DNA of 64,000 nucleotides, taken from the NCBI RefSeq assembly GCF_014384805.1, contig NZ_JACRSS010000002.1, positions 1 through 64,000 on the forward strand, given 5' to 3'. The notes beneath the pieces are model-generated. The model was not told the origin of the DNA. It searched no databases and was given only the letters and a program-made list of their open reading frames with translations. Shown one piece after another: positions 32,144 to 40,438 of this stretch (position 1 is its first letter; each line of letters begins with the position of its first letter). The DNA is from Guopingia tenuis (GTDB lineage: Bacteria; Bacillota; Clostridia; Christensenellales; Christensenellaceae). The position numbers were made by a program, and so were the translations under genes.

Positions 32144-32323
32144 ATGGGAATTGAGCGGGATTCCCCATCGCCGGGCGCCATTATAGATGAAATCATTGAC
32201 AACGCATCCTGCCTTTCCGCGGAACAGCTGCGCACCCTGTTGCTGCTGGCCCGGGGCATGGCCTATACCCATAAGCTCCTGACCCGGCCTGACGGCACGC
32301 CCCCGCCCTCCTCCTCGGAATAG
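32144..32323 (+). CDS. Small protein divergent from the XRE regulator; possible antagonist
   Basis: The predicted protein has 59 residues starting at ATG 32144, with AAAGGAG nine bases upstream and a very good promoter. It has no DNA-binding domain. Its middle, CLSAEQLRTLLLLARGMAY, resembles the C-terminal helix of the neighbouring regulator (GLSEDEQLYLLDIVKAMRR), sharing L-S, L-L and M positions. It could therefore form mixed dimers with the regulator and weaken it, or be a truncated regulator relic. A homologue search would decide whether it is a real gene; codon use and signals suggest that it is. Confidence 0.62.
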   Translation: MGIERDSPSPGAIIDEIIDNASCLSAEQLRTLLLLARGMAYTHKLLTRPDGTPPPSSSE

Positions 32324-32349
32324 CACGGTTTTTCCAGCTTCTTCCGTTG

Positions 32350-32378
32350 TTGAATTTTATGCCCATATCGATTACAAT
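32350..32378 (+). promoter_or_regulatory. Promoter of luxS
   Basis: TTGAAT (32350-32355), 17 nt, TACAAT (32373-32378). The start codon of luxS is 28 nt downstream of the -10. Confidence 0.7.
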
Positions 32379-32405
32379 AGGAAAAGAAACAGCAAGGAGG
32401 GCTTT

Positions 32406-32870
32406 ATGCAGAAAATCGCCAGCTTTCAGGTCGATCACAACCTCTTGACCCCCGGCATTTATGTCTCCCGGGTGGACTTTTCGGATATCGTGACTTATGA
32501 CCTGCGCTTCAAGACGCCCAACGCGGGAGACTATCTGGATCCCGCCGCCGCTCACACCATCGAACACCTGTTTGCCACAGCCGTCCGCTGCGGTCCCCTT
32601 GGTGCCAGCACCGTCTATTTCGGGCCCATGGGCTGCCTTACCGGCTTTTATCTTATCTTCAAAGGCGTTTCCCATGCAGACGCCATCCGGGAGATCCGCA
32701 GGATCGTTCAGTGGATGACGGACTTTTCGGGGACGATTCCGGGAAGCGAAAAAAAGGAATGCGGAAACTATCGGTTTCATAATCTGGAACAGGCCCGCCG
32801 GGAGGCCGCGGCCTTTGGCGCGGTCATCCAAAACTGGACGGAATCCGATCTGCTCTATCCCGGCGATTGA
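32406..32870 (+). CDS. luxS: S-ribosylhomocysteine lyase
   Basis: LuxS cleaves S-ribosylhomocysteine to homocysteine and DPD, the precursor of autoinducer 2, within the activated methyl cycle. The 154-residue protein has the metal ligands His50 and His54 (HTIEH) and Cys119 (KKECGNY), and the catalytic cysteine Cys77 in GPMGCLTGFYL. All key residues are present. The ATG has AAGGAGG upstream, and the gene has its own promoter. The partner gene for S-adenosylhomocysteine nucleosidase is not adjacent. Confidence 0.97.
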   Translation: MQKIASFQVDHNLLTPGIYVSRVDFSDIVTYDLRFKTPNAGDYLDPAAAHTIEHLFATAVRCGPLGASTVYFGPMGCLTGFYLIFKGVSHADAIREIRRIVQWMTDFSGTIPGSEKKECGNYRFHNLEQARREAAAFGAVIQNWTESDLLYPGD

Positions 32871-32981
32871 TCATGCCAGACGCCAATGAAAAACCGAGTA
32901 TTTTCTTAACGTATGGCCCCTATGGGGCATCATATAACCTTCCCCAAAAGGGAGGGCAACCTATCCTAAAGGAGTAAACAA

Positions 32982-33695
32982 ATGCTGCAGATTAAAAACT
33001 TAGTGAAGAGCTTTCCCGGCGGCGTCCGGGCGGTGGACAACGTGAGCCTGCATGTGGCCCCCGGCGATATCTATGGATTTATCGGCCATAACGGCGCCGG
33101 AAAAACCACCACCATCAAATGTGTCACCGGACTCTATGATTTTGACGAAGGGGAAATCTATGTGGACGGCAAATCCGTCAAGGAGGATCCCATGGCCTGC
33201 AAAATGGTCTCCGCCTATATTCCGGATAACCCGGATCTCTATGACCATCTGACCTGTATGCAGTATTTGAATTTTATCGCGGATATCTACCGGATTCCCA
33301 AAGAGCCCCGGGCGGAAAAAATCAAATACTATGCCGATATCCTCGAGCTTTCCTCGCGCCTTGGCGAGCCCATCGGGGCTTTCTCCCATGGCATGAAGCA
33401 GAAGGTCGCCATCATCGCGGCTCTGCTCCATGAGCCCAAGCTGCTGGTGCTGGATGAACCCTTTGTGGGCCTGGACCCCAAGGCGGCGCATATCGTCAAG
33501 CAGCTGCTGGCGGATATGTGCCAAAAGGGCGGCGCGGTCTTTTTCTCCAGCCATGTGCTGGAAGTTGTGGAAAAGCTCTGCAACAAAATCGCCATCATCA
33601 AAAAGGGCAAAATCATCGTCTCCGGCCTGACGGAGGATATCCTCAAGGATGAATCCCTGGAAGACCTGTTTTTGGAGTTGACGGACAATGAATAA
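32982..33695 (+). CDS. ABC transporter ATP-binding protein (exporter type)
   Basis: The 237-residue protein is a complete ABC ATPase with Walker A GHNGAGKTTTIK (about residues 35-46), signature FSHGMKQKVAII (a variant of LSGGQ), Walker B LLVLDEPFVGLDP and the switch histidine in FFSSHVLE. This is the CcmA/DrrA-like family that pairs with ABC-2 permeases. The ATG has AAAGGAG seven bases upstream. It overlaps the permease gene by 8 nt. The SHG signature fits multidrug, antimicrobial peptide or lipid export families; the cargo cannot be told. Confidence 0.94.
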   Translation: MLQIKNLVKSFPGGVRAVDNVSLHVAPGDIYGFIGHNGAGKTTTIKCVTGLYDFDEGEIYVDGKSVKEDPMACKMVSAYIPDNPDLYDHLTCMQYLNFIADIYRIPKEPRAEKIKYYADILELSSRLGEPIGAFSHGMKQKVAIIAALLHEPKLLVLDEPFVGLDPKAAHIVKQLLADMCQKGGAVFFSSHVLEVVEKLCNKIAIIKKGKIIVSGLTEDILKDESLEDLFLELTDNE

Positions 33696-35289
33696 TTTTT
33701 TTAAGCTCGTAAAAGTAAATCTGCTGGAGATTTTCTATAACAGCCGCAAGAAGAAAAAAGCCGGCGGCGGCGCGGGCCAGGCGGGAACCATCCTTCTGTT
33801 CCTCGTGTTGTTTGCCTTTGTGGCCTTCGCCGTGTTTACCATGGCCATGGGGATGGGAGAAGCAATGGCGGCAGTGGGCCTGCTTCCCATGCTCCTGCTC
33901 ATTGCCCTTTCCTTCAGCACAATCTTTGTGCTGGTGCTGTGTATCTACCGCATGCCCGGTTTCCTGTTTTCCTTCAAGGATTTTGACCTTCTCATGTCCA
34001 TGCCCATCAAGCCGTCGGTCATCCTGGGAAGCAAGCTGTTCACCAGCTATCTGGAAAATCTTGGCGCAGCGGCGCTGGTTTCCCTGCCCTTTATGATCGT
34101 TTATGGCATCATGACGGGCGCGGGCATTGCCTATTATCTTCTGATGATCCTCATCTGCCTGTTTATTCCGCTTCTCCCCATGACCGTCGGCGGGCTTTTG
34201 GCCTTTGGCCTTGCCAAACTGGCGACAAAGCTCAAGATGAAAAACCTGGTGATGATCGTGGGCATGGTTCTGGTGATGGGGCTGGCCTTTGCCTGGTCCT
34301 TCGGCGCGCAAACCCTCACGGAGACGGAGGGCATCATGGCCTCCCTTGGGATGTTCAATCAGATCGGCAGTGTTCTCTTCACCTCCCGTTTCTTCGTGGA
34401 GGCGCTTTCCGGCCCCAATCTGCTCTCTCTTTTGATCTTCATCGGCATCAGCCTGGGGCTTTTCGCCCTGTTCATTTTGCTCTTCGGCCGGGCCTTCCGC
34501 CATATCAATACGGCGATGCGCCAGATCACCGGCCGCCGCCGCAAGGGCAAAACGGCAAAAATCGAAGTGCGCTCGCCTCTGGGGGCGTTGCTTCATAAGG
34601 AGATTAGGACGTATTTCGGCTCTTTTATCTATATTTTCAACACATGCGTCGGTGTAGTGTTGGCGACGCTTCTGGCCATTGTCGCCGTAATACTGGGGCC
34701 CACCGCCCTTTCCTTCCTTGCCGATCTTCAGATGGTCGGGCCGGATTTTGCGCCTTTTATTCTCATGATGATCTTCTCCTTCTTCATCGCCTGCGGCAAC
34801 ATCTGCGCCCCCTCCATTTCCATTGAAGGCAGCCGGTTCTATATCCTGCGCGCCCTGCCCATCGATCCCAAGGATGTGTTCCGCGCCAAGCTGCTTCTGC
34901 ATGTGATTATCACACTGCCGCTGATGGTGCTGGATGCGGCGGTACTATGCGCGGTTTTGCAGTTCTCCCTGGCAAACACGCTGCTGTTTATCGTCTATGT
35001 GGCGGTATTCGTCGTGTTTATCGGAACGCTGGGGCTTTCCATGAACCTAAAGTTCCCCCGGCTGGATTATAAGGATGACATGACAGCCGTCAAGCAGAGC
35101 GCCAGCGTGTTCTCCTGCATCATGATCGGCATGGTTCTGGCCTTCCTGCCGCTGCTTCCCCTGTTCCTCAACTGGCCCATGACTCTTTTCTCGGCCGGAA
35201 TGATCGTTCTGTATGCAGGCGCGGCGTTGCTGCTCTGGCAGTTTATCACCCATGGCGGCGTGCGGATTTTCCGCTCTCTCCAAGCCTGA
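33688..35289 (+). CDS. ABC exporter permease subunit
   Basis: The 533-residue membrane protein has about 12 hydrophobic segments in two halves, with a cytoplasmic basic loop (ITGRRRKGKTAKIEVRSPL) in between. The second half resembles the first only loosely. It starts MNNFFKLVKVNLLEIFYNSR, typical of large ABC-2-like permeases of Bacillota that pair with a single ATPase. The start overlaps the ATPase gene by 8 nt with GGAG upstream, so the two form one transporter. The substrate is unknown. A degenerate palindromic repeat follows the stop codon. Confidence 0.88.
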   Translation: MNNFFKLVKVNLLEIFYNSRKKKKAGGGAGQAGTILLFLVLFAFVAFAVFTMAMGMGEAMAAVGLLPMLLLIALSFSTIFVLVLCIYRMPGFLFSFKDFDLLMSMPIKPSVILGSKLFTSYLENLGAAALVSLPFMIVYGIMTGAGIAYYLLMILICLFIPLLPMTVGGLLAFGLAKLATKLKMKNLVMIVGMVLVMGLAFAWSFGAQTLTETEGIMASLGMFNQIGSVLFTSRFFVEALSGPNLLSLLIFIGISLGLFALFILLFGRAFRHINTAMRQITGRRRKGKTAKIEVRSPLGALLHKEIRTYFGSFIYIFNTCVGVVLATLLAIVAVILGPTALSFLADLQMVGPDFAPFILMMIFSFFIACGNICAPSISIEGSRFYILRALPIDPKDVFRAKLLLHVIITLPLMVLDAAVLCAVLQFSLANTLLFIVYVAVFVVFIGTLGLSMNLKFPRLDYKDDMTAVKQSASVFSCIMIGMVLAFLPLLPLFLNWPMTLFSAGMIVLYAGAALLLWQFITHGGVRIFRSLQA

Positions 35290-35737
35290 TCTGTTTTCTT
35301 AAAAAAGCAGGAAAAAATCCCGCGTTTGCTGCGCTTTATTTCGCCTTTTTGGCGGAACCCGATTCCCAAAAGGAAAAGGATTCACAGCGGGCGGGCAGAG
35401 GGGTTGGAATCTGCGTTTTTGAATTATTCCGTCCCCTCCTGCAAAGAATAAAGACAAATACGGGATCGCTGCCGGGATTTCATAATCTGCCGCATCGCCG
35501 TAAATCAACAGGGGTAACGCATTATAAAGAACAGCCCTGCCGATATCTCGGGTTCGTTCGTTTCTTTGGGGCGGTTTTCCGGAATATCGTCTTTGCCAAC
35601 CCGGCATCCGCCGGCTTTTCAGGCAGTGCAGGGGTTCTTGTCCGGCGCTGGTTTTCCTGTGGATAAGTGCGCTTGCCCGGAGATTGCGCAGAAACAAAAA
35701 ACCCCCATGTCCATATTCTATTGAAAAGGAGACGCCT
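35290..35737. other. Intergenic region with a degenerate palindromic repeat, no supported gene
   Basis: A 448-nt region. Just after the permease stop is CTGTTTTCTTAAAAAAGCAGG, a decayed version of the palindrome at 18237. A minus-strand frame of 132 codons exists but has no ribosome binding site or recognisable domain. No promoter for the hydrolase gene could be assigned with confidence. Confidence 0.5.
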
Positions 35738-36667
35738 ATGAACCTGCAGGTACAGGAATTTTCCTATGTATCCCATGATGGAAAAACGTCCATTGCCGCC
35801 CGAAAATACCTTCCGGAAGGAAACCCCCGGGCTATTTTGCAGATCTGCCATGGAATGTGCGAATACTTTGGCCGGTATGATTCCTTTGCCCGGTTTATGG
35901 CCGGCCACGGCTATATCGTCTGCGGCAACGACCATCTCGGGCATGGCGGCAGCGCCCCTTCTCCCGAACACTATGGTTTTTTTGCGGAAACGGACGGCCA
36001 TCTGCATTTAGTGGAAGATGTCCATACCCTGACCCGGCGGATGCAGGCGGAGCATCCCGGCCTGCCCGTCATTCTTCTTGGGCACAGCATGGGTTCCGCC
36101 ATCGCCCGCCTGACGGCGGCACGCTATGCCGCCAGCTATGCCGGCGCGGTCTTTTCAGGAACTCCCGTGCAGAAGCTCCCCCGGCTTTCCCGCATTCTCA
36201 TTGCCCAGCAGGTGAAAAAATATGGCCCCCGGGGGCATAGCCAGCTTCTGGTAAACCTATCCATGGGCAGTTTCAACAAACGGTTTGCGGCAGAAGGCTC
36301 CAAAAACGCCTGGCTTTCCCGGGACAGGGCAGTTGTCACTGCCTACGACGAGGATCCCCGCTGCACCTTTACCTTCTCTACCTCCGCTTATCGCGACCTG
36401 CTTCACATGGTTTCCCGGGCCGCCTCTCCGGCCTGGCCCAAGGCTCTGCCCCGGGAATTTCCCGTGCTCGTTGCCTCGGGTGCCATGGATCCCTGCGGAA
36501 ATTTCGGCAAGGGCGTCAAAAAGGTGTTTTCTTATATGCAGGACTGCGGCATGACCCATATTTCCTTAAAGCTCTATCCCGGCGCACGCCATGAAATTCT
36601 CAATGAGACAAACCGGGATGAGGTATATGCGGATATGCTGGCTTGGTGTGAGAATCTATTGGCATAA
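35738..36667 (+). CDS. Alpha/beta hydrolase, monoacylglycerol-lipase/lysophospholipase type
   Basis: The 309-residue protein has the serine hydrolase nucleophile elbow GHSMGS (about residues 114-119), an early LQICHGMCEYFGRYDSFA and FMAGHGYIVCGNDHLGHGGS. A late acidic residue lies in VASGAMDPCGNFG and the histidine in YPGARHEIL. These complete the Ser-Asp-His triad. This family cleaves monoacylglycerols or lysophospholipids. The ATG at 35738 has AAAGGAG upstream. A terminator follows at 36684. It stands alone as a single gene. Confidence 0.93.
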   Translation: MNLQVQEFSYVSHDGKTSIAARKYLPEGNPRAILQICHGMCEYFGRYDSFARFMAGHGYIVCGNDHLGHGGSAPSPEHYGFFAETDGHLHLVEDVHTLTRRMQAEHPGLPVILLGHSMGSAIARLTAARYAASYAGAVFSGTPVQKLPRLSRILIAQQVKKYGPRGHSQLLVNLSMGSFNKRFAAEGSKNAWLSRDRAVVTAYDEDPRCTFTFSTSAYRDLLHMVSRAASPAWPKALPREFPVLVASGAMDPCGNFGKGVKKVFSYMQDCGMTHISLKLYPGARHEILNETNRDEVYADMLAWCENLLA

Positions 36668-36683
36668 CACCATAAAAATAAGG

Positions 36684-36708
36684 AAAGCAGGCTTTTGCCT
36701 GCTTTTTT
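36684..36708 (+). terminator. Terminator after the hydrolase gene
   Basis: AAGCAGGC (36685-36692), TTTT loop, GCCTGCTT (36697-36704), then TTTT and GTTTG. It lies 16 nt after the stop codon. Confidence 0.9.
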
Positions 36709-36859
36709 GTTTGCTTCCTTCCAGCCTGCCATATTCCCGGTGACGGCCTCCGCAGCGACTGCGGCTCCGGATCGTCTTTCGCCGCCATTTTCCATCCTAC
36801 AGAAATATCCCTATCTTTTTGATTTACATTCCCACGCTTATCTTTTGGGTTTGTATTAT

Positions 36860-37120
36860 GAAACCTTCACTTCGTTTCGGTTATAAAAAATATCCGTTCC
36901 CTCTTTATTCGCGCGTTCGCGCTCACTTCTCTTTGGTCTATTTTTTGAAACCTCCGCTTCGCTTCGGTTATAAAAAAACTTCCATTTGTTCCCTGGTGCC
37001 TCTCGGCACCAACTTTTCTTTTTGGTCGTTTTTATGAAACCTTCACTTCGTTCCGGTTATAAAAAATACCCATTCCCCTTTCATTCGCGCTTTTGCATTC
37101 TTTTCCTTAGTTTTTATAAG
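36860..37120. repeat. Three tandem units of about 88 bp with GAAACCTTCACTTCG heads
   Basis: Units start at 36860, 36947 and 37036. Each begins GAAACC, then a C-C/T-variant of TTCACTTCGTTTCGG and TTATAAAAAA, followed by a T-rich tail with small palindromes (GCGCGTTCGCGC at 36911, GTGCCTCTCGGCAC near 36998). There are no spacers and no gene. This is a different family from the CCTCGGCGG repeats. Confidence 0.82.
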
Positions 37121-37146
37121 CCTGCGAAATCCATGCTCCGGCATTT

Positions 37147-37659
37147 TTATATATCGGTATCTCTCCGCTGCATTTCCCGGGCATTTGCGGCTGCCCGAAT
37201 CTCTTTTCGATGCTGGAGATGGATGCCGATATGCCCGATTCCCAGCAGTGTCACCGCCAGAAGCATCGGGAGGCTTCTTCCATAGAGAGCCAGCAGCAAG
37301 AACGCCGCGACTGGCAGCACAGCCCCTGCAACAGGGATGCCCCATAGGCTTCTGTAAAAATCCCCCATTGTTTTGCCGCTTTTAAAATATCGAATCCAAT
37401 ATATCTCATATAAGACCATCAACAGGAATGCAAAAAGCAGCAGGGCAAACCGGCCGCCCTCTTTGATATTCAAATCACTGCACAGCAGGGCCAGACAGGT
37501 CACGGAGATCTGGCCGATCCTTTCCATCCACTGCAATACTTTATTTTCCCTTTTTGCATAGGCAGCATAATCCGCCGGCTTATTTCTGCTCCATATCAGA
37601 TTGGGCGCCATAAGCATCAGCAAAAACAGAAAGCCGACATAAGAAAAACCAAAATGCAT
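37147..37659 (-). CDS. Integral membrane protein of unknown function
   Basis: I do not recognise this 170-residue protein. It has about five hydrophobic segments (roughly residues 4-18, 48-60, 68-86, 106-124 and 128-146). The ends are charged and hydrophilic, including an Arg-rich tail (HRKEIRAAANAREMQRRD). The ATG has AGGAGGG six bases upstream, inside the 12-nt gap after the FkbM methyltransferase gene, so the two are co-transcribed. Association with glycan modification is possible on that ground only. Confidence 0.75.
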   Translation of the reverse strand: MHFGFSYVGFLFLLMLMAPNLIWSRNKPADYAAYAKRENKVLQWMERIGQISVTCLALLCSDLNIKEGGRFALLLFAFLLMVLYEIYWIRYFKSGKTMGDFYRSLWGIPVAGAVLPVAAFLLLALYGRSLPMLLAVTLLGIGHIGIHLQHRKEIRAAANAREMQRRDTDI

Positions 37660-37671
37660 ATTGCCCTCCTG

Positions 37672-38742
37672 CTACACGATATAGAAATTCGCCTCCCAGC
37701 CGGGAATATAGGGATGCTTGCGCAGATAGATGCGGGCCTCCGGCCATATCTCCCAAAGCATGCGGGGCAATGTATAGATATCTTCCGTGCGGTGATAGGC
37801 CGCCATCAGCATCTTGGGATGCCATCGGCGGATGGTTGCCTCCATGCCCAAAATTGCCGGTCTCTCCGCGCCTTCCACATCCATCTTCACAAAGCTCACA
37901 CCGCGTCCGTTCAGAATATGATCCAGGCTGTCTGCCGGAACCTCCCGCTTTCCTCCCCCCGCAATGGCGGCGCAGCGCCCGGACTTGGCGGAAAATTTCA
38001 GAACCGCCGGGCCGCTGTATGCCGCCAGCCGGTGCAGTTCCGCGTTTTCCAGATGGTTTTCCTCTGCATATTTCTCCAGCTTTTCAAAATTCTTTTCTGC
38101 CGGTTCCAGGGCAATGATGCCCCGGTATCCTCCCGTGCACTCCAAAAATTCCCGGATCGTGTCCCCCGTATAGGCGCCCAGGTCGGCATACGTCTCTTCC
38201 CGGGTGAGCCGCAGGATCTCCCGATATGCCCGGGCCCGGGGGGATGCAATCGCCTCCAGTTCCTCCATCCGGCCATGAAGCCGAAAATTCAGGAGGCCGG
38301 CCATCACGCGCCGGGATTCCCCGTCCGCCAGGCGGGCATAGACCTCCGCCAGTTCGCCTGCATGGGTTTCTGCATAGGCGGCATCAAATATTCCGCCGCC
38401 AAACACGGGAAGATCGGGAGCATATACCTCCTGCTCCCGGGCAATCCGATGGATTCCTTCCATCACATCCGCCAGATCCGTGGCAAACGCCAGCAAAATC
38501 AAAACATCTCCATATCGCTCACAAATTTCGTGATAGGTTTTCACCCGGAAGCCGCGGTATACATGCCCCCGGACAAATCCATCGCTGGCCATCACATCCG
38601 CCACGGCGACGCCCTGTTCTTCCAACAGCGCAAAGAGCTTATCTGCCCCATTGCCCATGCCATAGACCACCACTGGTTTTTTTGTATGCCGGACCCGGTC
38701 CATCCAACTTTCTTCCGCGTTCAGCCAAGACAATCCTTCCAT
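37672..38742 (-). CDS. FkbM-family SAM-dependent methyltransferase with N-terminal Rossmann-like domain
   Basis: The 356-residue protein has an N-terminal region (about 15-110) with KPVVVYGMGNGADKLFALLE, a nucleotide-binding-like glycine-rich strand-loop-helix. A FkbM-type methyltransferase follows, with the SAM site YADLGAYTGDTIREFLE and the late motif VSFVKMDVEGAERPAILGME. FkbM enzymes O-methylate sugars or lipids, often of cell-surface glycans. A longer frame exists upstream but runs through a DNA repeat. The ATG at 38742 has AGGAGG only three bases before it, and that ribosome binding site belongs to the repeat. Confidence 0.88.
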   Translation of the reverse strand: MEGLSWLNAEESWMDRVRHTKKPVVVYGMGNGADKLFALLEEQGVAVADVMASDGFVRGHVYRGFRVKTYHEICERYGDVLILLAFATDLADVMEGIHRIAREQEVYAPDLPVFGGGIFDAAYAETHAGELAEVYARLADGESRRVMAGLLNFRLHGRMEELEAIASPRARAYREILRLTREETYADLGAYTGDTIREFLECTGGYRGIIALEPAEKNFEKLEKYAEENHLENAELHRLAAYSGPAVLKFSAKSGRCAAIAGGGKREVPADSLDHILNGRGVSFVKMDVEGAERPAILGMEATIRRWHPKMLMAAYHRTEDIYTLPRMLWEIWPEARIYLRKHPYIPGWEANFYIV

Positions 38743-38747
38743 ATTCC

Positions 38748-38920
38748 TCCTCGGCGGAGGGCCATTTTCGCAAGACCATTCTCCGCGCTCTGCCGTTCCT
38801 TCTCCCGCCCAAAGGCACCAGCAAAAATTTCTTTCCGGCTCCTCGGCGAAGGGCCGTTTTCGCAAGACTATTCCCTGCGCTCCGCCGTTCCTTCTCCCGC
38901 CCAAAGGCGCGTCCCATTCC
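38748..38920. repeat. Two tandem 93-bp units beginning TCCTCGGCG
   Basis: Units start at 38748 and 38841. Both read CCTCGGCG[GA]AGGGCC, then TTTCGCAAGAC, CTGCGCTC[TC]GCCGTTCC and TTCTCCCGCCCAAAGGC. The unit head and TTCGCAAG are shared with the repeats at 53989. The first unit borders and supplies the ribosome binding site of the FkbM gene. Confidence 0.85.
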
Positions 38921-39099
38921 TTGGTAGAGAATCCTGCTCCCAAACCCTTTGCTGCCCTGCCAATTTATTTCGCGCGACAATGCAGCAATTACCGTTGCTT
39001 TCGTTTTCTCTGTTCTTGATTCAAGCGCACCCGCGTTCCTCGCTGCAACGCCTCGGTTTTGGCGTTCTTCCCGCGTCCTTTCGGGCGCTATATAAAGAA
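38921..39099. other. Intergenic DNA between the repeat array and the PrsA terminator
   Basis: About 180 nt with no supported gene or promoter. Confidence 0.4.
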
Positions 39100-39122
39100 A
39101 AACCCGGGAAGCCCCGGGTTTC
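39095..39122 (-). terminator. Terminator after the PrsA-like gene
   Basis: AAACCCGGG (39100-39108) and CCCGGGTTT (39113-39121) form a 9-bp stem. On the minus strand it is followed by TTCTTTATA. It lies 15 nt after the stop codon. Confidence 0.85.
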
Positions 39123-39135
39123 TTCTCAGAAATCC

Positions 39136-40356
39136 TCAGAAAATGCGGTCCTCATATTTCTCGATGTCGGCCGCCTCCGTCCATTCCTCTACCTTCTCAT
39201 CATAGAGCTTGCCCACTTCTTCATCCCGCAGAAGGGGTTCGAGAAAACTCTTGGCCTCTTCATAGGGAACGGTTTTGGATTCCACATCGCTGGCATACTG
39301 AATGATATAGTATCCAAAGTCCGAAGCCGTCATAGGGGAAACATCCCCCACCTCTTTAAGGGCCATGCCGGCCTCCACGAAAATCGTGTCAAAATCCTCC
39401 ATACCCTGATAAATGCGGTATCCCCGGGACTTGGTCGGCTCGGTCTTCATGCCCGGATCCTCGCCATATTCTGCCAGCACTGCATCAAAATCCGCGCCGG
39501 CAGCCGTCGCCTTCTGATAGACCTTCTCCGCCTTTGTCTTGATTTTTGCCAGTTCCTGATCCCGCAGGGCATCGGCTTCCTCATCCTTTTTCTCCAGCCG
39601 CAGGTCGGTGATCTGCTCCCGGATATCCTCGGGAATCGCAACCAGCAGGTTTTTTACATAGCGCAGGCCGGAAGGAATATACAGGGAATATCCCAGGCTT
39701 TCATAGGTATCCAGGTTCTTGGGCGATTCGTCCAGCGTTTTCTTCTGCGACGCCAGGTTTTCCTCATAATAGGCCTTCAGCGCCTCGTCCGTAACGGTAT
39801 AGTCCTCGCCCAGCTTCTCCCGGACATTCTTCTTCACATAATCCCGGGCCAGGCGGTCGCGGTAGGAACCGTCGGTGATGCCATAGGTATCCTCCTGCAG
39901 CTTGGCTCTCCGCTCGATCTCGGCCTGTTTTTCCTCTTCGGTTCCGGTGAATTCCTCCTCCACCTCTTCTTCCACAGAGGAACGGATGCCGGTCTTTCGG
40001 GTTTCCACGGATTTATCCAGCTCTTGCTTCTGCTCATCCGAAAGCTCGGCCACTCCCAGCTCCACGGCCTTCTGATAGATCACTTCATAGCTCACCAGCT
40101 CTTCAAAGACCTGTTTCTTCAGCTCCTCCACTGCCTCTTTATTGGCGGCGGAATTCTCGTTGGCGTCCGTGATGCCATAAAGAGTGCGATAGGACTGATA
40201 GTCCTTTAAGAAGGTTTCCTTCTTGATTTCGGTTCCGTTGACAACGGCAATGACCTGTTCCTTGTCCAATTCCTCATTGGTAAAGACCATATGGCAGCCT
40301 GTAATCGAAAACAGCATAACCGCCGCCAGCACCGTCGCAAAAATCTTTTTTCCCAT
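39136..40356 (-). CDS. PrsA/SurA-like lipoprotein foldase
   Basis: The 406-residue protein starts with a lipoprotein signal (MGKKIFATVLAAVMLFSITG then Cys21, lipobox SITGC). A SurA-like N-terminal chaperone segment (AVVNGTEIKKETFLKDYQSY) follows, then a long charged helical region and a parvulin-like part (RYVKNLLVAIPEDI ... DFDAVLAEYGEDPG ... FVEAGMALKEVGDVSPM ... GYYIIQYASD). PrsA-type lipoproteins fold secreted proteins outside the membrane. It follows mfd by 82 nt, the same neighbour as in many clostridia. Whether isomerase activity is retained is uncertain. Confidence 0.88.
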   Translation of the reverse strand: MGKKIFATVLAAVMLFSITGCHMVFTNEELDKEQVIAVVNGTEIKKETFLKDYQSYRTLYGITDANENSAANKEAVEELKKQVFEELVSYEVIYQKAVELGVAELSDEQKQELDKSVETRKTGIRSSVEEEVEEEFTGTEEEKQAEIERRAKLQEDTYGITDGSYRDRLARDYVKKNVREKLGEDYTVTDEALKAYYEENLASQKKTLDESPKNLDTYESLGYSLYIPSGLRYVKNLLVAIPEDIREQITDLRLEKKDEEADALRDQELAKIKTKAEKVYQKATAAGADFDAVLAEYGEDPGMKTEPTKSRGYRIYQGMEDFDTIFVEAGMALKEVGDVSPMTASDFGYYIIQYASDVESKTVPYEEAKSFLEPLLRDEEVGKLYDEKVEEWTEAADIEKYEDRIF

Positions 40357-40438
40357 ATCCTTTTTCTGGTCTCCTTCGTATCCTTCGCGCCTTCCCCGGG
40401 AAACGTCTCCGCAGCAGCGCGTACATTCGTAACTTTTA

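Noticed and set aside
32913..32930. ATGGCCCC-TAT-GGGGCAT inverted repeat as a luxS terminator
   Set aside because: Short 5-bp effective stem and no T-tract; role unclear.
35299..35697. Minus-strand frame of 132 codons between the ABC permease and the hydrolase
   Set aside because: No ribosome binding site, no domain, and it runs through a degenerate palindrome.
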